Positions 20,138 to 34,300 of a stretch of DNA of 64,000 bases are shown here, one piece after another. This DNA is from Chlorokybus atmophyticus. Taxonomy: Eukaryota; Streptophyta; Chlorokybophyceae; Chlorokybales; Chlorokybaceae. The notes beneath the pieces are model-generated. The model was not told the origin of the DNA. It saw nothing but the letters and a program-made list of their open reading frames with translations, and did no database searches. The stretch's first letter is position 1, and every line of letters starts with the position of its first letter. The stretch covers positions 583,378-647,377 of the forward strand of contig RHPI01002069.1 of the NCBI GenBank assembly GCA_009103225.1. Reading direction: 5' to 3'. Both the position numbers and the translations under genes were made by a program.

Positions 20138-22248
20138 TGGTGTGGTGTGGGCGCAGTTCATACGTTTTAGGCGGTTATGCACAGCACTGCAGAAAGGGAG
20201 TGCGACGTGCTGTGCGTATGCATGCTGCGCGCTAAAGGGCGCAAACCCTAACGACGCAGCCACAGTAGGGTGTATGACGCCGTTGTGGGTGGAGGTGGTG
20301 ATGTGGGCGGAGGAGGAGGGGGAGTCCGTTGGGTCTGCTGCTGCCTCGGCTAAGACTGGGCCGCTAACCAACGGCCGTTGTGCAGGTGAAGGCATATGCA
20401 TGTGCATGCTTACATGGCTAGCGGGGTGGTAGGGATAGTGCAGCGTGTGAGGTAGTGATTGAACCCGGTGGTCAACCTGACAATGGTGTTGTTGGTATGC
20501 GCTATGGCACTCTGCATGCTGCTGACTGTGCATGCCACCATGCATGTGCATTGCCGTTTCGCATGCAAGAGGCGTTGTTGCATTGTATGTACATTCAAGT
20601 CAGCCTTCTTAACAGCTATGGGCATGTTAATCAACGCATGCGCTCAGAAGGTCGCAGTCTGCGCCAGTTACTGAAGCTCTTACAAGCGCGTATGTTCAAT
20701 CGAAATGAATTGTGGTACGGTCGGTCCGCACGCTTTACATATCATGCTATCTTTCGTGCAGCAACATGAGGGGAGCGTGAAAACGCCCTCATATTGGTGT
20801 TTTTATAAACGCCTCCAATGCTTGGACATGTGCCAACCTGCATGCGGGCTGTTGCTACTGCACATGCTTTTTAATCAGCAAAGGCGCACACGCACAAGCA
20901 CACAACAAACGACACCCCTGCATGTATGACTCTTGCACTGCTGTTGACAAACTGCTCGGCCTCTTGCTCTTGCTCATGTCCTGCTGACTAGCTACTTGTG
21001 CACCTGCTCTTGCTCTGGCACTCTCGGGTACTTGCATGCTACTGACTGCTACTAGCAAGCAATGCGACTCCCAAGTTTTGCCAGCGCACGAACCCTAAAC
21101 TTGGTTGGAAAGGCTCCACTGCCCAGTGGGCTACTGGAAGTAGCACGTTGCCCGTGTTTGGGATGCTGACAACTGTGGCGCTGTTCACACAGGTACGGCA
21201 CTGTTGACTTGGCCGTGCTAGCTTGTGGGTGGTGCTGCTCTGAGGCCAAGCGCACTGCTTCTTTTATTGCTGCTCTTATTTACAACTCTTCTTGCTGTTT
21301 GCACGTCCAATTCTGACTTGGTTGTTTGCCTACCTTGCCTGCCGTTCATCACCTACTGTGTGCTCGTGTATATAAAAGCACGTCGACGGTATTAACTGCA
21401 TGCAATGAATGCATGCTTTGCACATATACACAGCATGCATGACGTGCATCACACACGCATAGGCAACAACAGCACTCAGTTCAGCAATCGCCACCGGGCT
21501 ACTTTATTACCTCCATCTACCTCTGTGTGCATTGACTTTGATGTCCTGCTACTGTATTTGCCTATACATCATAAATAACGTTTTGCCATCAATGATTATG
21601 ACTTTTGTGAACAAGTACCTGCTATACTTTTATACAACAATGCAAATCCTTTATTAAAACTGCATGTGTAGCCACAATAACACCAATAAAGGGTGCCTCA
21701 AGGGAAGGTACGGGCCCTGTTCTCTAGTCACATCTTGCTTGCTTCACTAGTTACTTCTCTACCTGATTCTCTAGTTGTCTGTGGCTTCTCTGTTACATTT
21801 CGCTTGCTTTGTGCTTCATTCTCTATGTGCTACACCTTGTAATTGGCGATCGTTCAAGTAACATGCTACCTGTTGTGTATGACAACAAGCTGTGACTCCA
21901 TGCAAAACCCGCAACCTGTGCAACAACGGTACGTACTCGTAGCATAGCATGGCACACATTACTGCAAATGCTCAAGCAGCTAGCATGCATGATGAGGAGC
22001 ATAGGCCATGTATCAATGTGGTCCATGTCATACGCGTATATGGTATGCATGCAGACACATATGATGGATGGGAAGCTCCATGCGTGTGCACGCGCTCGGC
22101 ATCGATCCCATAACCTGACATTGCAGAACTGTACAGCAGCCAGCTTACTTTTGTAAACGAGCTAGACAGAAGCTAACCAACTCAGCATACCCTGTGGTCA
22201 AGCAACGTGACACTAAAGTATTGACTGCAGATCAGCGTCCTGGCGAGC
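20135..22248. repeat. Segmental duplication copy 2 (contiguous with intact SNU114)
   Basis: Direct repeat partner of 7509-9220. It has an extra segment of about 0.4 kb (about 20180-20590) relative to copy 1 and otherwise differs by scattered single bases and small indels. It holds the SNU114 3' flank and merges into its last exon at 22213. No independent gene is seen in it; the short frames on both strands are not conserved between copies. Confidence 0.85.
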
Positions 22249-25200
22249 GAGTTCGAGCAGCATCGGATCATCAAAGAACTTGTTAATGCTAACGTCTTCA
22301 CTCATGCCCTGCACAGCAGATAGGCATACATTTGTAAGTGGCAAACACGCAGGAAGGATGCAGCGCAGCTCTGCAAGCTCGCATGGCAAACCTTTCGACG
22401 CCTTGTCTTGACCATGAACTCGCGAGCTAGGTGCTGAACAGGCGCTGGCTCCAAAGGCCTCATCACGATAGACTGCGCAGTTGCACAATATAGCACTCAG
22501 TCTTCACTGACAGACCCCAATGACAACATACACTGGTGGTACAATCAGTGCTGTTACCTTATCCAGAGGGTCTCCAGGCACAATCTGCCAGTGGTCAAAC
22601 ACAGACACGCAGAACGCTTGACCTTGCGTGTGATACCTCAAGTCCGTTTCAAAACCGAAGGACTCAACCGTTGGGATGAAAGCCTGCCACACAATGCCTT
22701 AGCGAATGGTCCTTTGCTTTGCGCTCTACTACTACCAGCTGGGCTGCATACCTTCACAATATAAATGGGGGTTCCAGGCTTCGGCACATCTGCTGTTACA
22801 TGCCCTCTCCTCCTCGACAGCACCGTGTAGATTGCCGACATGCAGTCTGCAGGCGTTTGCACCTGTGCAAGCGCGTGTCAGCCAATGTGCAAGAGCTCAC
22901 AGACGCCAGCTGTCAGTCATCTAGGCTTTTTAATTGCGTCCTGCTCAATAGGTCCATAATTAAACGCGGGTGGGGTGGAGGGTGGGGGGTCGGGGGTCTG
23001 ACCTCGACGTAGTAAACAGGCTCCATCAAGCGTGGCGTAGCCATCAGGAAAGCTGAGTAAGCCACACGACGGGCGGTGGGAATGATCTGTCCGCCACCCC
23101 TGTGCAGAGGCTCAGGAGCGATGGTCGCATCAAGGATCTTGAACTTGACATTGCGAATGGGTTCATCACACAAGGGTCCTTCTCGTGTGCCCCACTGGAA
23201 CCCTTGCACAATAGAATCCTTGACAGCTCCAAGCAAGGACTTGTCAACCTCTGAAGGAAGAGTATCATCTAGCAGAATGTTGGGGCCTTGCTTGTCTGGG
23301 CCAAACGCCCATATGGACCTTGCAGCAAGCAGATCCCAATCATATCGCGTCTGGAAGAAGTCACCCAGCTTCTTGCGAGGCCAATCGATGCTGACAGCAC
23401 CATTTTCGACATCTTCTGCTAAGCCTTTCTCCAGTGGCTCTGCAATCTAACAGAGGAAATGGACCGTAAGGAATGCTCACACATGATGCAATGTAGGATT
23501 GATACCAAACAAGAGCGTCTACCATCGTCAGCTTGTTTTTCTTGTTTGGCGTCTCCGCAAAGCATTTCAGCGAAGACGTTTCGACCACAGTCTCGCAGAA
23601 AGAGACAACTGGGTCAGCAACTTTGATCTCAACTTCAGCATAAAGATCTCGCAGGTCCTTCATCACACTGTCCAAAAAAATCTCTCCAGTGCCCATGATG
23701 GTGTGCTCTCCAGACTCCTCCACCTTGGTCACTGCCAACGGGTAACTCTTATTGATCTTCCGCAGCCCCTCCACCATCTTTGGCAATTCAGATGGATTGA
23801 GTGGCTCGGTTGCAATCTTCACCACCTGCATAACAGCAAATAGTCTTAAACTACCAGGCACTGGTCAGTGTATTGCACCCGTTCAACACTACAGTGCCCA
23901 ACCACAGCAAAGCCATACCGATGCAGTGTTAAACTTCAATGGCCTGAAGATGTAAACTTCCTCATCCAAGTGTTCATCAGTCAGTGTGGCTGTCTTGGTG
24001 ATTGAAGCATCTACACCTTCAATGAGCACCCAGGTGCCCGCGGTTGCTTGTTTCAATGGAATTCGGTACCTGCAATGTACAGTGCAATGTTATAGCATTG
24101 GGGGCAGCTGACACGCATGTCACAAATGGTAAGCGCCAACTCAGTGAACATGTAAAGCCTTACCGAGCTTCGTATGCCCATATGTTGGAGACTGTTTTGA
24201 CTGCCATGTCTTCTTCATCATCAGGTGAGTATCCCTAAAGACCAAGAGATAAACGTTGAGTTCGTTCAACTGGGGCACTGCACATACATGCGGCACTTTC
24301 AGTTACACAACTGACACTCACCTCTCCAAGTACCCTCACAGTCATGCCAGGGCGCAATGTGCCGCTCATCACTCGCCCCAAGGCATCAAACGCACTGCAG
24401 TCTGACTTTGGATACAACTTGGTGATGTACACCTGCACCATGCGACCGGTCGCAGCCTGTTCACCCAAGCCTTTTTGCACGTGAGGTTTCAGATATCAGC
24501 ATCTTACCATCAATGGTCCATTCGCATTGCATAACGCCATTGACCCCGCGATTTCACTGTCTTGAGGTCCTGAATAGATGTGCTCCACCTGTAAATGTGT
24601 AGTACAAGCTTGCATCAGGACCCTGGCAAGGCATGTAAGAACTCGATATGCAGTGCACCTTACCTTGGCTGGTGCAGCATCAATGGCAGATGGAATGTGC
24701 TTCACAAGCATATCAGTGAAGCCGGTGGCACTTCCAAACACACGCGTGCAGGCAGCCTTCAGCAAAGGCTTAACGTCCAGGTGATACTCTGCAGCAAGAC
24801 CAACTCTCAGCATGCGACCTCAGCGGGGTGACGACGACCTAACCTGCAAGAGGCGTACCTGATGACTTCAAGTAAACCCCGAACTCTTCGAGTGTCATTT
24901 CCACATTTTTCTGATGCTCTCCAATGACCTGGCTGTACAACTTATACAGGGGCTCTAGGATAAACTGAACAAAGGTGCGCTTTGACTCGGCATCTGCCGG
25001 CTTCTTCTTGAAGGCTGTACGCCAAGACTAATGTCAGGTTCAAATGTGAAAACTCAAAGGACATACTGATATGGACTAGAGTAGACTGTTGCATGAAGAA
25101 AGGGGAGGGATGTCGGGTCAACCAAGACATGAGGCTGCAAGGGACATGCATCTGACTGGTGGTGGGAGGAGGGGGTTGAGCGCTCTTACTTCTGGTGCTT

Positions 25201-27674
25201 GGCTGGAAGTAGACATCACCCCACAGCCTTGCAGCGAATGCTTCTGAGTCCAACTTGATACCTTGCACGTCTACGTACAACTTGGCGAAAGACTGAAGAG
25301 AAGGAATGCCAGCCAATCAACACAAGCAAAATGTAGCATATGATTGACAAGGGACAACACGTTGCACAGCCGCACCTGCAAGGTGAAAGACCAGCCTGAA
25401 ATGCCGCTCGCAAAACACACGTTGCCCAACACAGGATCCACCTGCAGAGTCGCTGTCAGTCATTGCCATTTGCAGTTTGCACCAAGCTCTGCAGAGAGAG
25501 GTGTACCCACCTGTGGTGGTTCCAATCCAGCTGACGCCCCAGCCAAAATTGTGTTAATCTGCATCCGGGACATGAAAGGCTCAGCATGCGGCATAGTGCA
25601 GCCATATCAAATAACGAGCCAATGCACTTGCAAACTGCCAGCAACTTCTGTGTGTTGGTGTAGGCTGTTTCAGACTCATACCTCTTCCAACGTGTGGCGC
25701 AGCTTGTGATACGCGTCGTCCGGAGGAAGTTTCAACTCCACAATTAACCGATCAACCTGCACCAGAGTCGTCATCAATACCCATCAATGTCAAGTGCGTT
25801 CCGGGCAAGCATGTACACCAGCTGAAGTCAACAGCTGCTAACCTTGTTGATGACCACAACAATGGGCAGCCGTTCTGACACTGCGTGCCGCAGGGCTCGC
25901 TCGGTGTTCACCTGAGATCACATGCACATTGGCCAACGCAGCACTGACTTCAAGTGTATCCAAAGATGTCCCAAAGCAGGATTACCATGACACCTTCAAC
26001 GGCATCCACCACGATAACTGCTCCATCAGACAAGCGCAACGCGGCTGTCATCTCGTCTGAGAAGTTGACGTGCCTGCCGAAAAAGGTTCAGTACACAGGA
26101 TCAACCTCTGCAACACGCCTAGCAGCGTCAACTTGCACTGCTAGGCATACCCTGGTGTATCCATGATGTTGACCAGGTACGACTTCCCAATGCTGTTTTC
26201 CAGAACAAGTGATAGCGGCATAGCCTTGATGGAGATGCCGCGCTCTTCTTCATCTAGTCGCGTATCGGTATACCTCATGGGCCTTTCATCAGATCTGCTC
26301 CACACAGACGATCACAACCAGCTTGCAGAATGGGTTATGAGGTGTTTGCACTGCATGCTACAAAAGCAGCATGATGAGACAACAAGTGAATGCATCTGTT
26401 AGTCGCAGCCAATCTGTTTGTTTGGGCGCTGACGGGGGCCTAATGTGACAACTAATGTGCACATGGCTTGTGAAGAGCCAGGGGGCTAAAACATAGTACG
26501 TGCAGCGCTTACATGTCTCGCTTGGGGAACTGGTGTGTCTGCTCCACTAGCATGTCCATCAATATAGTCTTGCCATGGTGCAAATGGCCAACAACGGCCA
26601 CATTCCGCACTAGCGCAGGGTTACTCATCAAGCCAGACAAGAACCTGGAAACAACAACGGTAAGCCTGCAAACTTCTCTGATCGCTGCAGCATAGCATCA
26701 ATATGAAGGTAAGGTGCAGATAAGTCCAGGCGTACTCTGGAGAAAAGTATGGTACAATCTTGCCCTTCTGTAACACTTCAAAGCGCTTCGCTTTGACCGG
26801 CGCGACAATCGGTTGCTCCAGGGGTTGAGCGTCTTCCTCCATGACAAGCGCTTCCGTCTCCTCGCCAAAGGTCTGCGTCACAGCCAACACTGATCAGCAT
26901 TGCCCCTGCAACAGGCACAAAGTTACATCGACTGTAAGCTATAACACATGCATAGACAGAACACAGGCCTCAGCAAGAATATTGGAAACTTCGCTGGAGT
27001 CATTTATAGGCTTGCTATGTCTACATCAATCATGACAGAGGCTGTAGGCTGTACTCTTGCACCATGTTGAGCTGGTGCGTCGAGTGCATGCAACAGTATA
27101 CACCTCATGCAATAGTATACGCTTGATCGCGATGGCTTTGTGCACGTTTTATGCACATCTCCACCGCGATACATAATTCCCAGTGTAGGCAGCACGTTGA
27201 GTTAAACATCAGGCAAGCGCCAGGCCTGTGCATGCTTGTGCAGACTGTCAACACGATGCAAACCAGATGAATTGTGCATATGTCAGAATTGTCATGCACC
27301 ACTAGCTGTGACTGCTATGTCTGATATGATACATGCACACAGCTGTCTTTTCTTTGCATGCAAACTATCCGCTGTGCACAGCAATAACTCACCTCTGCGG
27401 CAGTCGGGTAATACTTCTTGTCTTCGGCAAGAACAATACTGCGTTCAAGGTGCTCCGCCTCTTCCATGACGCGGTCCCGAGCACCAGCTTCAGCTCGAGC
27501 AAGCCATCGCTCATCGTCCTCATCGTCGCCATCCTCAACCATACCGTCCTGAGCATGCCCGTTAGCCCTGGCTCCGTTCTCCTCCTCCTCAACCTCCTCA
27601 TCGGAAGCGTCGGACTCTTCCTCCAAGTCCGGGCCTATGTAGTTACCAAACTCATCATACAAATTATCGTCCAT
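22213..27674 (-). CDS. SNU114: U5 snRNP GTPase Snu114 (EFTUD2)
   Basis: Many-exon minus-strand gene. The first exon begins [17 protein letters not shown], the family start, and is followed by the acidic N-terminal region. G-domain motifs: G1 [12 protein letters not shown] (about 26570-26610), switch region [17 protein letters not shown]3 NIMDTPGHVNF (about 26050-26190) and G4 VVVINKVDRLI (about 25745-25860). EF-2-like domains follow, including [20 protein letters not shown] (about 23620-23690) and the C-terminus [20 protein letters not shown], ending in TAG. Snu114 controls Brr2-driven U4/U6 unwinding and spliceosome disassembly in the nucleus. There are no internal stops. The exon ends of the middle were inferred from frame breaks and not all were placed. 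It shares a roughly 300-bp divergent promoter with the TBL2-like gene. Confidence 0.93.
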
Positions 27675-27971
27675 GTTGCTGGCTTGGCCTGGCCGCCTCC
27701 TTGCCTTGCGCACACAGCCAGCAAGAGCTCCGCTGCGTCTCCACCTTCAGCAATATCTGTCCAGTCAACCTCCAAAGCTACTCAAGCAGCGACTCCTGCT
27801 CAACACGGGACCACCGCCGCCTCAGCCACCGGCGCCGCCTCCGCCGCTGCCAGCATGCATGCGCAGTGTTAGGGTTTCTTCCCTGCTCGCGTTTGTTCCG
27901 TAATGCCCGGCTGCGGTGTATGACCCGGCCTCGCACTGCGCGTGCTTACTCTACCGGAAAGGTAGTTTGGC
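27675..27971. promoter_or_regulatory. Bidirectional promoter region with telo-box
   Basis: The 297 bp between the divergent starts of SNU114 and the TBL2-like gene must hold both promoters. A telo-box (TTAGGGTTT, reverse AAACCCTAA) is at 27869-27877. In plants this motif is typical of promoters of translation and growth genes. Confidence 0.6.
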
Positions 27972-30413
27972 ATGCTTGTCAACGTCGTTGCCAACAACTT
28001 GTTGGCGGCAACATTGGCGGCGGCGGTCGCCGCGCAGGTGGTGGTGGTGTCCGTGTCCTGTCGCAGAATCGGAGGCTCAAAATTGGTGCATGCGCTTGTA
28101 GATAGACTACAAGAGCAGCTGATCATGGATGCCGGAGCAGGCGGGAAGCGGGGCTTGGATGGCGGTTTGTTTGTGCTTGCGCTGGCCACAGGCGTTGCTG
28201 GTGTTGTGATTATGGTCGCCTGCGCTGCGCTTGCACGACGAGTGTCGAGGCTCCGAGCTGCTGCCACCTCCAGCGCTGCTCATGAGCTCCAGTCTGCACA
28301 GCAAGCCATCCGTCCAGAGGCTGACAAGGCCAGCAAAGCAAAAGCAGCAGCAGTAGCCAAGCGCCACGCCACAGCAGTAGCGCAAGAGAAAAGGGTAAGT
28401 CAGGAAGCCGCGTGTGGTTACAGTTGACTAACGTTTTCGGTGCATGGTCACTGTTCCTGCTGCATTAGACATTTTCAACAAGTCTGCTTGAGTATGGCTA
28501 ATGGTATGGCTGATGTCAATCCGTTGTGTCCATGCTGGCATGCATGTACTCCTGATTGGACGCTTCTGACCGCATTGCACTCCCTCTGGATGGCAGCACG
28601 AAGACGAGTTGAATGTGATCAAAGGGCATGCCGCAGACATTACTGCCGTCGCAGTCAGCAGTGACGGCTCAGCAATTGCCTCAGCGTGTGTGGATCATAG
28701 TCTGCGCATTTTCCGGCTTGATGACATCCATGCCAAAACGTTTCGGTACGCACCAGTTTGGTCGTTCGGTTACAAAGGCTGCATGTTGTTGCAGCATTGT
28801 CATTGAGTCCGCAACGCGTGCGCCAAAGTCTTTAAAGGTCGTGTGGGGATTGAGCCTTGCCATCTTGGCACAGCGCAGCTTCCAGCGAATCAACATGGAT
28901 CGCAATCATGGTGTTGGGTTGGCGTTTGGCGATGGCACCAAGCAGCTAGTTGTTGCAACAGAAACCCCTACGGGAAGTGAGCTGCTGATGTACAGTCTCG
29001 AGGACAAACCGTCAGCTGATAACAAATCTAAAGCTCATACCCCATCATGGCACGTGCACGAGTGCCACAAGAGTCAGGGTGTGCTGACCCTGGCAGCCGG
29101 TGGCGACCACACCGCACTGGGCAGTGTTGTCGCTTCATGTTCTGAAGGTATGACGCTGTTCGCCCTGCTTACAGTTGTGCGTTTATCTGAATAATGTAAT
29201 CGGTGCACAAGTCATCAGTGCAGTTCCCGCCACTGCATATGAAGGGCATGACCACAGGGACTGTTGTTTAGGTACCATGATACGATTGTGGTCAGCAACT
29301 ACTGGAAAGTTGCTCGCTGAAGTTGACACAAGCCAACTGAAGAATCACATGGCAGCAGTGTCACCTGGTGTGTCTCCTTCCCTGTTGTGAGTTTGCGTCT
29401 GGGTCAAATGGCCGCGCTTGGTAACGGAATATGATCGCACCTGTGTAGCGCAGATGGCCGTTTCCTTGCAGCAGCAGCATTTACTGCAGATGCAAAGGTT
29501 TGTGTCCTGTGACACGCTGAAAACATTCTCACGACTTGTGTCACTTAGCGCTAACCACGCTCCTGTCTATCATCTGCCAGCTGTGGGAAGTAGCAGCATC
29601 CAAGGGAGGTGCATTCAAGCAACTGAACAAAGTCATGCAACTCAAAGGCCACACGGTATGCAACAGTTGTGATTAGCCAGTCACTCGGCGTGTCATGTCA
29701 ATATGGACAGCTTAATTACATTGTGCCCTGCACTTGCAGCGTGCGGTGACGTGGTTGGACTTTGGCATGGACTCCAAAACAATGGCAACCGCGTCAAAGG
29801 ATGGGACTTGGAAGCTGTGGAACATAGATGGTAAGCACAACGCTCAAGCCTTGTGTCTAAGTGTCTCCAAGCGTGCTCGCACTTGGATTTTTAGATACGA
29901 GGACTAAAAGCAGGACACTTCTGCAGTCAGGTACCATATGGATGAAGACCCCAAGTGCGTGTTAACAGTACGCTGTGCGCTTAAGGACGCTGCGCACTAC
30001 GACTTCATCACCCTGGCCCCTGGAGGCGAAATGGTGGCAGCTGCTGTGAAGAAGACGGTGCACTTCTTTGACTGCAAAAGCGGGAAGCTTCTGCATGCTA
30101 TCGACTCTCCACATGAAGGTGGGCTGTGACACTGACGCATGTTGATATTGTCTCACATGGTTTGCTGATTGACTTCAGCCTTCCACACAACCTGAATTTT
30201 CAGGTGACCTGACAAGCATACGATTCCTTCCTCGGCAATTAAAGTCAGGTATTCTGCATGTGCTTGTGTCATTCAAAAGAGTTGCTGCATTTCATGAACC
30301 CACAACTGACAACCACACTGTTTGTAGAACATGGACCAATGTTGGTCCTCGTCACTGCTGGAACCGACAGGAAAATTCGCTTGTGGCGTGCACCTAATGC
30401 AGATTCTGCGTAG
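27972..30413 (+). CDS. TBL2: TBL2-like WD40 protein with N-terminal membrane segment
   Basis: Exon 1 (27972-28394) encodes a hydrophobic N-terminus, then a second hydrophobic stretch (LFVLALATGVAGVVIMVACA) and an Ala/Lys-rich helix. Exon 2 starts at 28597. WD40 blades follow: GHAADITAVAVSSDGSAIAS with HSLRIFRLDD, GTMIRLWSATTGKLLAEVD, LKGHTRAVTWLDFGMDSK and ATASKDGTWKLWNID, and the last TAGTDRKIRLWRAPNADSA ending in TAG at 30411. The SKDGTWKLW blade and the membrane anchor match transducin beta-like 2, an ER-membrane protein linked in animals to PERK signalling and 60S subunit binding. Its role in algae is unknown. Some internal exon ends are approximate. Confidence 0.82.
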
Positions 30414-31323
30414 AGTACAGATTGCTGCATTGCCAGCTCAAGTGGGATCCAGATTGGCTGCTGCATAGCCAACAGTTGCAATCCGAATGAGCGTGGGTGT
30501 GTGCACATGTGGCTTGGCCTTGCCGTGAAGCACCAGAAGTTTGTATACGCCACGCAAGACGCGCTGCTGTACTCAAATCCACAACAATCAAGAGCAGCCA
30601 GAATCAAAGCTGTGGTTCGTGCCAACCAGCTGACGCAATGCAATTGGCAAAGCCTCCAACTTCCACTGAACTGCACCATGATGTTACCTTGTATTGATGA
30701 ACACATGCTACCTGAGCTGGCTTGCCTATCTATGCCGGTGGGCAGTTGTGTAGTGCCAGTAACATAAGAGGTAGGGTTGCAGGAAAAGTGTTACTGTTTG
30801 TACACATTTATGTGGTCTGTGCTGCGTGGAATGCAACCACAGTTGCATGCTGATCATCAAGCGGTCAATGTTGCACTGCCTACTGCCCCTGCTTGCACAT
30901 ATGTAGCAGAACTTGGAAAACTTCTTGTTCACATCTCTAGAACAACGTCTATTCACCACTTACTGCTTATCATATGCAAGCCCTCAGCCACTGTACCCAA
31001 GCTGCCTGCTGCATAGGGTATGAGTCATATTGCACACAGCTGCTTGCATACCTAGAGTTGTTATGGTGTTGGTTGTTGTGGTGGAGTTTGTCGCGATGGT
31101 TGCTTTGCTGAGTGGAATCACTGTCTCCACTTATGCATGGCTGGATCAAGCTAATGAGCGTGCAGTCCACTCAATACCTAAATAACTGCAGCCAACTTAT
31201 GCTCTCAAACCGCTCACAAACACGCACCACCACCCTTATTCCCAAGCAGTAAGCCAATCACTGTACTACAGATACCCATGTCACTTAATGTAATCTAAAC
31301 CTAACAGCAAGCAGCGTGCAACA
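30414..31323. other. Intergenic between converging TBL2-like and Lon genes
   Basis: This holds 3' flanks of two converging genes. Small open frames on both strands show no family resemblance. No repeat is noted. Confidence 0.5.
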
Positions 31324-34300
31324 CTATCTCAAATCAGTCTCAACCGCAGGCTCCTCTTCCCAATCGAATGTCAGCTTGTAGATCTGGTCGTAGTGCTCAA
31401 CAAAGTGCACATCCAGATCTGTCTTCAGGTAGTCTGGAAGTTCTTCGTAATCCCTCTGATTACCAGATGGGAAAATGAGTGTTTTGACTCCACTGCGCCG
31501 AGCCGCAACAGTCTTCTCGCGCACTCCGCCAATAGGCAGCACTGCCCCTGTCAAAGTCACCTCGCCCGTCATTGCCAGATTGGGCCGCACCGGCTTGCCG
31601 AGCGCGAGCGACAGGATGGAGGTGATCATCGTGCAGCCGGCACTCGGTCCGTCCTTGGGCGTGGCGCCGGCGGGAACGTGCATGTGCAATGTGTTGGTGC
31701 TGAAAAAATTGGCTGCTGGAAGCGCAGGGCCGGGAGCTGCAGCTGTAGCGAACTCTTGCGTGGCCCCTGCAAGTGCAAGTGTCATCCCCAAAAAACCCCG
31801 ACTCTGGTCGCACAACAGAAAACACCAGCAGACTAGCTGCTCTACAATGAGCATTGAGGGCTGGACACAGCACTGCTCAACCAATGCATGCAGTGTTTAT
31901 GCAAAAACAACCACAGCAAGACCACCATGTGCCACACGATTTAGCGCAATACCTGCTGGTGCTCCTGCAGGTTGCGCTTGCAGAAGCGTGCGCTGTGCCG
32001 TTTGTTGCTGGACAATACGGGTGTAGTACTGTCTGGCGACCGTGTATGCGATGGTCGCGCTTTCCTTCATGACATCGCCAAGCTGGCCGGTGGTCCTGAG
32101 GCTGCCGCGGCCCTCGGCTTTGTCTTCAACGGTGGTTTCCACGTACAGCGTCATTCCGCCCATGGAGGTCCAGGCCAGGCCCATCACCACGCCGACAGGC
32201 GTCTGCTTGTAGAACTTCTCGCTCGTAAATGTGGGACTGCCCACATACTGCTGCAGATCCGACTCCTCGATTGCGACTAGAGTTGCCTCCTTGGCGTCAC
32301 CGGAGCGAACGAGTTTCAAGGCAACCTTGCGGTAGATCCTCTCGAGCTGCTTTGACAGGTTTCTGACACCCGCTTCTCGGCAGTACTCATCAATTAACCT
32401 CTTCAAAGCACTCTCTGTTACAACGGCCTTGTCCTTCTCAACTCCAGATCGCTCCTTGGCTTGTGGCTCTAGGTAGTCCCGTGCAATGGCGAGCTTTTCT
32501 TCTGCAATATAGCCAGCTAACCTAATCACCTGAGAAACAGCAAGGCACGACAGGAATATCAGCAAATGGTGTCAACTACTCGCAAATGCTAAGGCCATGA
32601 TGCTAAGCAAGGCAAAAACTAAGTCAGGCATGTTCTTCAAAAATGGTTACCTCCATGCGATCAAGAAGGGGCCCAGGGATTGCTTCAACAACATTTGCCG
32701 TGCAAATGAACAAGACCTTGGACAAGTCTACGGGGACATCCAGATAATGATCTAGGAAAGAGGCGTTCTGTTCGGGGTCCAGCAGCTCGAGCAGTGCACT
32801 CGCTGGATCTCCCTGTTCCGGCAATGGTGTTAACACTGAGCTCCACCATCTGGTTGCAGAGGCATGGACGTGCAGCATATATATACATAAAAATGCATAC
32901 CTGGTAACCCCTCCCAAGCTTGTCAATCTCATCAATCATAACAACTGGATTGCTGGTGCCAATGGCCTTCAGAGCCTGCACCAACTTGCCGGGCATTGCA
33001 CCAACGTACGTTCGTCGATGACCCTGTCAAACACATACCAACATCAGGACTCAGATTGGTTGCAGTGGCCAATCTACAAAACACAGAGATGCTGCACAAA
33101 ACAACAACCATGCATACCTTGATCTCTGCAACATCACTGAGCCCACCAACTGAAAACCGGTAAAACTTGCGATCCAGTGCACGCGCAATAGACTTCCCTA
33201 TACTGGTCTTGCCAACACCAGGTGGGCCACTCAAACAGATAATCTTGCCCTGCAGTGCACACCGAGTTAGTTAAATGTGACTTCCGTTCTCCGCAAGAAA
33301 TAACCCCTCCAAAGTGATGCGTGTTCAACAGGCTCTGACGTATGTGGGTGCCATACCTGTGTATTGCCGCGCAAGTGGCCCACGGCAATGAATTCAAGAA
33401 TGCGCTCCTTTACATCGCTGAGGCCATAATGGTCTTCATCAAGCACCTGCAATTGCACACACACAGTCAGAGGATGCCACAGGGCGAAAGAAGCATCGCA
33501 ATCGCCGCGTGTTTACACCTTCTGTGCGTGAACGAGGTCGTAGTTCTCGGGGGTAAACTTGCCCCAAGGCAAGGCTGTCAACCAGTCCAAGTAATTGCGC
33601 GTCACATTGAACTCGCTGGAAGTTCCTTCAAGGCCTGAAAGCTTCTGCAGCTCCTCCTCGATCACTTTGACAACCTCCTCGGAGGCGTCGCCCCTGAAAG
33701 ACTCAAGCCTCTCCCGGAACTTGTCGACCAGAGCTGTCTTATCGTCCCTTTCCATACCAAGCTCCTGTGGCACAACACCTGTCAGCACATACTCAGGTAA
33801 AGATAACATCTGGAATGTATTTGTTTCAGCTTGGTTACCTTCTTAATTGACTTCAACTGCTCCATCAGAAAGAAGCGCCGCTGGTCGCCAGTAATCTTCT
33901 CCTCCACTTTTCGGCCAACTTCTGCCTGCAACCGGACAATCTCGACCTCTTTTTTCAACAAAAGAAGGGTCTTGACGAGGCGATCAGGCACCTGCGCATG
34001 CAACACGGAGTAAGCCTACATGACCATGCAACAAATACATGTCAACAAGTCTGTTAAGTGTTGCTTGCATAAATGTTAGCCGATACATCGGCAGTACCTC
34101 GCGAGTCTCCAAAATCTCTTGAAGTGCGTTGCCGTCGGCTGTGGTAAGTGTTGGGATGAAGTCTGCGACATGCGAGGGGTTCTCAAAGTTGAAGTCGCCC
34201 ATCACGCTGAAGTAGTGCGTGAGGTGCTCCTTGTAGAGCGGGTTCATTCTGATCAAGTCCCTAAGAGTAGAGATAATCTCAACTCGCGTGGCCTACACAC

